Shown here: one piece after another, positions 5,623 to 6,957 of the stretch
Numbering within the stretch: the stretch's first letter is position 1
Layout: each line of letters begins with the position of its first letter
Source of the DNA: JANMDU01 sp031388245
GTDB taxonomy: Bacteria; Pseudomonadota; Gammaproteobacteria; Burkholderiales; Burkholderiaceae_C
Length of the DNA: 6,957 bases
Assembly: GCA_031388245.1 (NCBI GenBank)
Contig: JANNED010000295.1
Span: forward strand, 1 to 6,957
Direction of reading: 5' to 3'
Made by a program: the position numbers and the translations under genes
The notes under the pieces: generated by a model
Told to the model about the DNA's origin: nothing
Seen by the model: the letters and a program-made list of their open reading frames with translations, nothing else
Database searches by the model: none

Positions 5623-5958
5623 CTATTGCAAATAGCGTTTGGCAGATTCAGCCGCGTGATGATCTTGGCGCTTGGTTTTGTAGCGCCCAACCTGGCGATC
5701 TAGTTTGTCGACCAACTCATCGACAGCGGCATACAAATCAGCGTGGGCACTTTCCGCAAAAAGATCATCGCCCTTGACGTGGATGCTGCATTCGGCGCGT
5801 TGTCGTCGCTCTTTTTCTTTTTGCTTTTCCACAGTGAGCAGGACTTTGATGTCCACCACTTGGTCAAAATGACGCGATATTCGATCAATTTTGCTGGTCA
5901 CATACGACCGCAATGCTGGGGTGACCTCGAGGTGATGTCCACTGATCGTCAAGTTCAT
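5623..5958 (-). CDS. hpf: Ribosome hibernation promoting factor, short form (HPF/RaiA family)
   Basis: Proteins of this family bind the decoding region of the 30S subunit and help form inactive 100S dimers or block translation when growth stops. The 111-residue product begins MNLTISGHHLEVTPALRSYV and shows the S30AE fold: a first strand, helix (about 13-30, ending with SRHF), three strands (ending AECSIHVKGDDLFAES) and a second helix with ADLYAAVDELVDKLDRQV, followed by a basic tail RYKTKRQDHH. There is no C-terminal dimerisation domain, so it is a short-type HPF that would need an RMF-like partner for dimers, if one exists. The start has a near-ideal AAGGAGG 6 nt upstream (5965-5970 on the plus strand). 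The leader carries competing hairpins and an overlapping short frame, described separately. rpoN, a common upstream neighbour, is not here. Confidence 0.95.
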   Translation of the reverse strand: MNLTISGHHLEVTPALRSYVTSKIDRISRHFDQVVDIKVLLTVEKQKEKERRQRAECSIHVKGDDLFAESAHADLYAAVDELVDKLDRQVGRYKTKRQDHHAAESAKRYLQ

Positions 5959-5986
5959 GAGTAGCCTCCTTGTGCTCTCGTTTCAC

Positions 5987-6022
5987 AAAAACTGCTTGCA
6001 GACTGACTTTTTCCGCAAGCAG
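5987..6022 (-). terminator. Terminator-like hairpin in the hpf leader
   Basis: On the minus strand CTGCTTGC (6022-6015) and GCAAGCAG (5999-5992) form a perfect 8-bp stem with a 15-nt loop, followed directly by TTTTTGTG. It lies only about 17 nt before the hpf ribosome binding site, with no room for a promoter after it. It is therefore either an attenuator in the hpf leader or a terminator for the MFS gene that hpf transcription must pass. Confidence 0.5.
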
Positions 6023-6042
6023 CACCGAAATCGAACTGCTTG
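6016..6042 (-). promoter_or_regulatory. Possible antiterminator hairpin in the hpf leader
   Basis: On the minus strand CAAGCAG (6042-6036) can pair with CTGCTTG (6022-6016), a 7-bp stem with a 13-nt loop. The second arm is the same segment that forms the 5' arm of the terminator-like hairpin at 5987-6022, so only one of the two can form at a time. The first and third segments are direct repeats (CAAGCAGTT). Confidence 0.35.
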
Positions 6043-6060
6043 TGGATCATCATGCGCTTA

Positions 6061-6090
6061 ATTTTCAAGCTGCGCAATCTTGCATTGCAA
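6061..6090 (-). promoter_or_regulatory. Weak candidate promoter for hpf
   Basis: On the minus strand TTGCAA (6090-6085, 4 of 6) and GAAAAT (6066-6061, 4 of 6) are separated by 18 nt in the gap after the MFS gene. Transcription would start near 6054, so the leader would contain both hairpins and the short frame at 6053 would be almost leaderless. Both boxes are imperfect. Confidence 0.25.
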
Positions 6091-6105
6091 CAATTGATGA
6101 GCCGC

Positions 6106-6957
6106 CTAGCTTTTGCCAGCGACGGGCCACTCCAGCCGCAGCTTGCCCACCAGCCAATAGGTGGCCAGCGATGCCGCCACGCCGACCAAGGCATTGCCCC
6201 AATAATGCAAAACCAAGCCCTGCGCATCGCGGCTGATGATCAGGCCGCCCAGAAAAGCCGCCACACTCATGCCCAGCGATTGCGCCGCTGAATTGAGCGC
6301 CATGAAGGTGCCGCGCTGGGGCGGATTGCAGGCTGAAGTGACGATGGCCATGCCAGGAATCATGCGCCCGCTCATGAACACAAAAAACAGCACCGCCACG
6401 CCAACGATGCCGTACACGCCCAGCGGCGCGCTCAGCGTCATGCCGACCACGGGGATGATGGTGAGCACAGCGAGTGCACGAAACATCGGCACTTTGCCTC
6501 GGGCATCGGTGGCGCGGCCAATCCAGCGCGCCGAAATCAGGGTGGCAACGCCGCCGCACAAATAAATATAGGGCACTTGGCTGGTGGTGAGCTGGCCGTT
6601 TGATGTGGTGTAGAGCGTGATGTAGGGGATCACGACAAAGCCGACAAACATCATCAGAAAGGTAAACAGCAATGCCTTTTGGTGATCTCGATTTTGCAAG
6701 GTGCTGATCAGATTGGCGAGCGGAGAAACTTTGCGCGAAGCCTTCAAATGATCGCGCATGGCAGGCAAGGTCTGCCATGCCACGACCAGCAGGAGCGCGC
6801 TGAATGCAGCAATCGCAAAAAATGGCACATGCCAATTGAAATGCGCTGCCAAAAACAGCCCCAACGGCACGCCGGCCACGGTAGATATGGAAAACGACGA
6901 CATCACAATGCCCATCGCTCGCCCGCGCCGCTCAGACGGAATCACATCACCCACAAT
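6106..6957 (-). CDS. Major facilitator superfamily transporter (DHA1/AraJ-like), C-terminal part
   Basis: This is an inner-membrane secondary transporter of the 12-helix MFS type, probably a drug or metabolite exporter; the substrate cannot be told. The visible 284 residues begin IVGDVIPSERRGRAMG, the conserved cytoplasmic loop before TM5 in DHA1 exporters, followed by GVPLGLFLA in the next helix. Counting from the GTG at 6954, helices lie at about 16-36, 43-61, 95-115, 127-145, 158-178, 181-199, 222-242 and 250-270, with a second motif-A-like loop GRATDARGK (146-154) between helices of the C-terminal half. The gene runs off the right edge, with roughly the first 110-120 residues and four helices missing. 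The GTG at 6954 is probably internal. It reads toward hpf with a 147-nt gap. Confidence 0.9.
   Translation of the reverse strand: MVGDVIPSERRGRAMGIVMSSFSISTVAGVPLGLFLAAHFNWHVPFFAIAAFSALLLVVAWQTLPAMRDHLKASRKVSPLANLISTLQNRDHQKALLFTFLMMFVGFVVIPYITLYTTSNGQLTTSQVPYIYLCGGVATLISARWIGRATDARGKVPMFRALAVLTIIPVVGMTLSAPLGVYGIVGVAVLFFVFMSGRMIPGMAIVTSACNPPQRGTFMALNSAAQSLGMSVAAFLGGLIISRDAQGLVLHYWGNALVGVAASLATYWLVGKLRLEWPVAGKS

Larger units (their letters stand above)
5955..6053 (-). other. Possible 32-codon leader frame overlapping the hpf start
   Basis: An ATG at 6053 (a second follows at 6050) opens a frame beginning MMIHKQFDFG and ending TRAQGGYS, whose TGA (5955-5957) overlaps the hpf ATG as ATGA. It spans both hpf leader hairpins and the hpf ribosome binding site. 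I see no good Shine-Dalgarno sequence before it and do not recognise the peptide. Translation is unproven. Confidence 0.2.

Noticed and set aside
6065..6835. 256-codon frame on the minus strand overlapping the MFS transporter
   Set aside because: It is in another frame of the MFS gene. The product is rich in Cys, His and Arg without membrane helices, while the MFS frame has clear helices and conserved loops.

Overview
The window looks like core chromosome of a betaproteobacterium of the order Burkholderiales, probably a Comamonadaceae-like lineage of moderate GC. This rests on three things: the petA-petB-petC-sspA gene order, an hpf-ptsN-hprK group, and residue patterns in the proteins (a PVWY Qo motif in cytochrome b, and an IIA-Ntr starting MNRLAAILP). 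The assignment is by recognition, not by database search. I see no tRNA, rRNA, CRISPR array, insertion sequence or phage gene. No stretch without a gene exceeds 300 bases.

Layout from left to right. Positions 1-184 hold the 5' end of sspA (minus strand, running off the window). Positions 185-332 are an intergenic stretch with three successive inverted repeats, the one nearest sspA being an intrinsic terminator. Positions 333-3141 hold petC, petB and petA, all on the minus strand and read petA to petB to petC. They encode the whole cytochrome bc1 complex (Rieske protein, cytochrome b, cytochrome c1), with gaps of 11 and 20 nt. Positions 3142-3370 form a divergent promoter region for petABC (minus) and mscL (plus). 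mscL (3371-3799) is the only plus-strand gene. It converges on hprK, and one bidirectional terminator lies between them.

The right half, all minus strand, is read MFS transporter (partial, 6106-6957), then hpf (ribosome hibernation factor, 5623-5958), ptsN (IIA-Ntr, 4924-5406) and hprK (HPr kinase/phosphorylase, 3932-4891). An intrinsic terminator after hpf separates it from ptsN-hprK. This is a regulatory module linking nutritional state to ribosome hibernation and the nitrogen-type phosphotransferase system. The usual partners rpoN (upstream) and rapZ (downstream) are not in the window.

The genes are ordinary. The most interesting material is in the short non-coding stretches. The hpf leader has two mutually exclusive hairpins, one terminator-like, inside a 32-codon frame whose stop overlaps the hpf start (ATGA). 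The sspA leader has a terminator directly before the ribosome binding site and a 15-codon frame ending at its stem. The mscL/petA intergenic region has a repeated GTGAGCGC element, one copy overlapping the mscL -35 box. I did not find a convincing undescribed multi-gene system.
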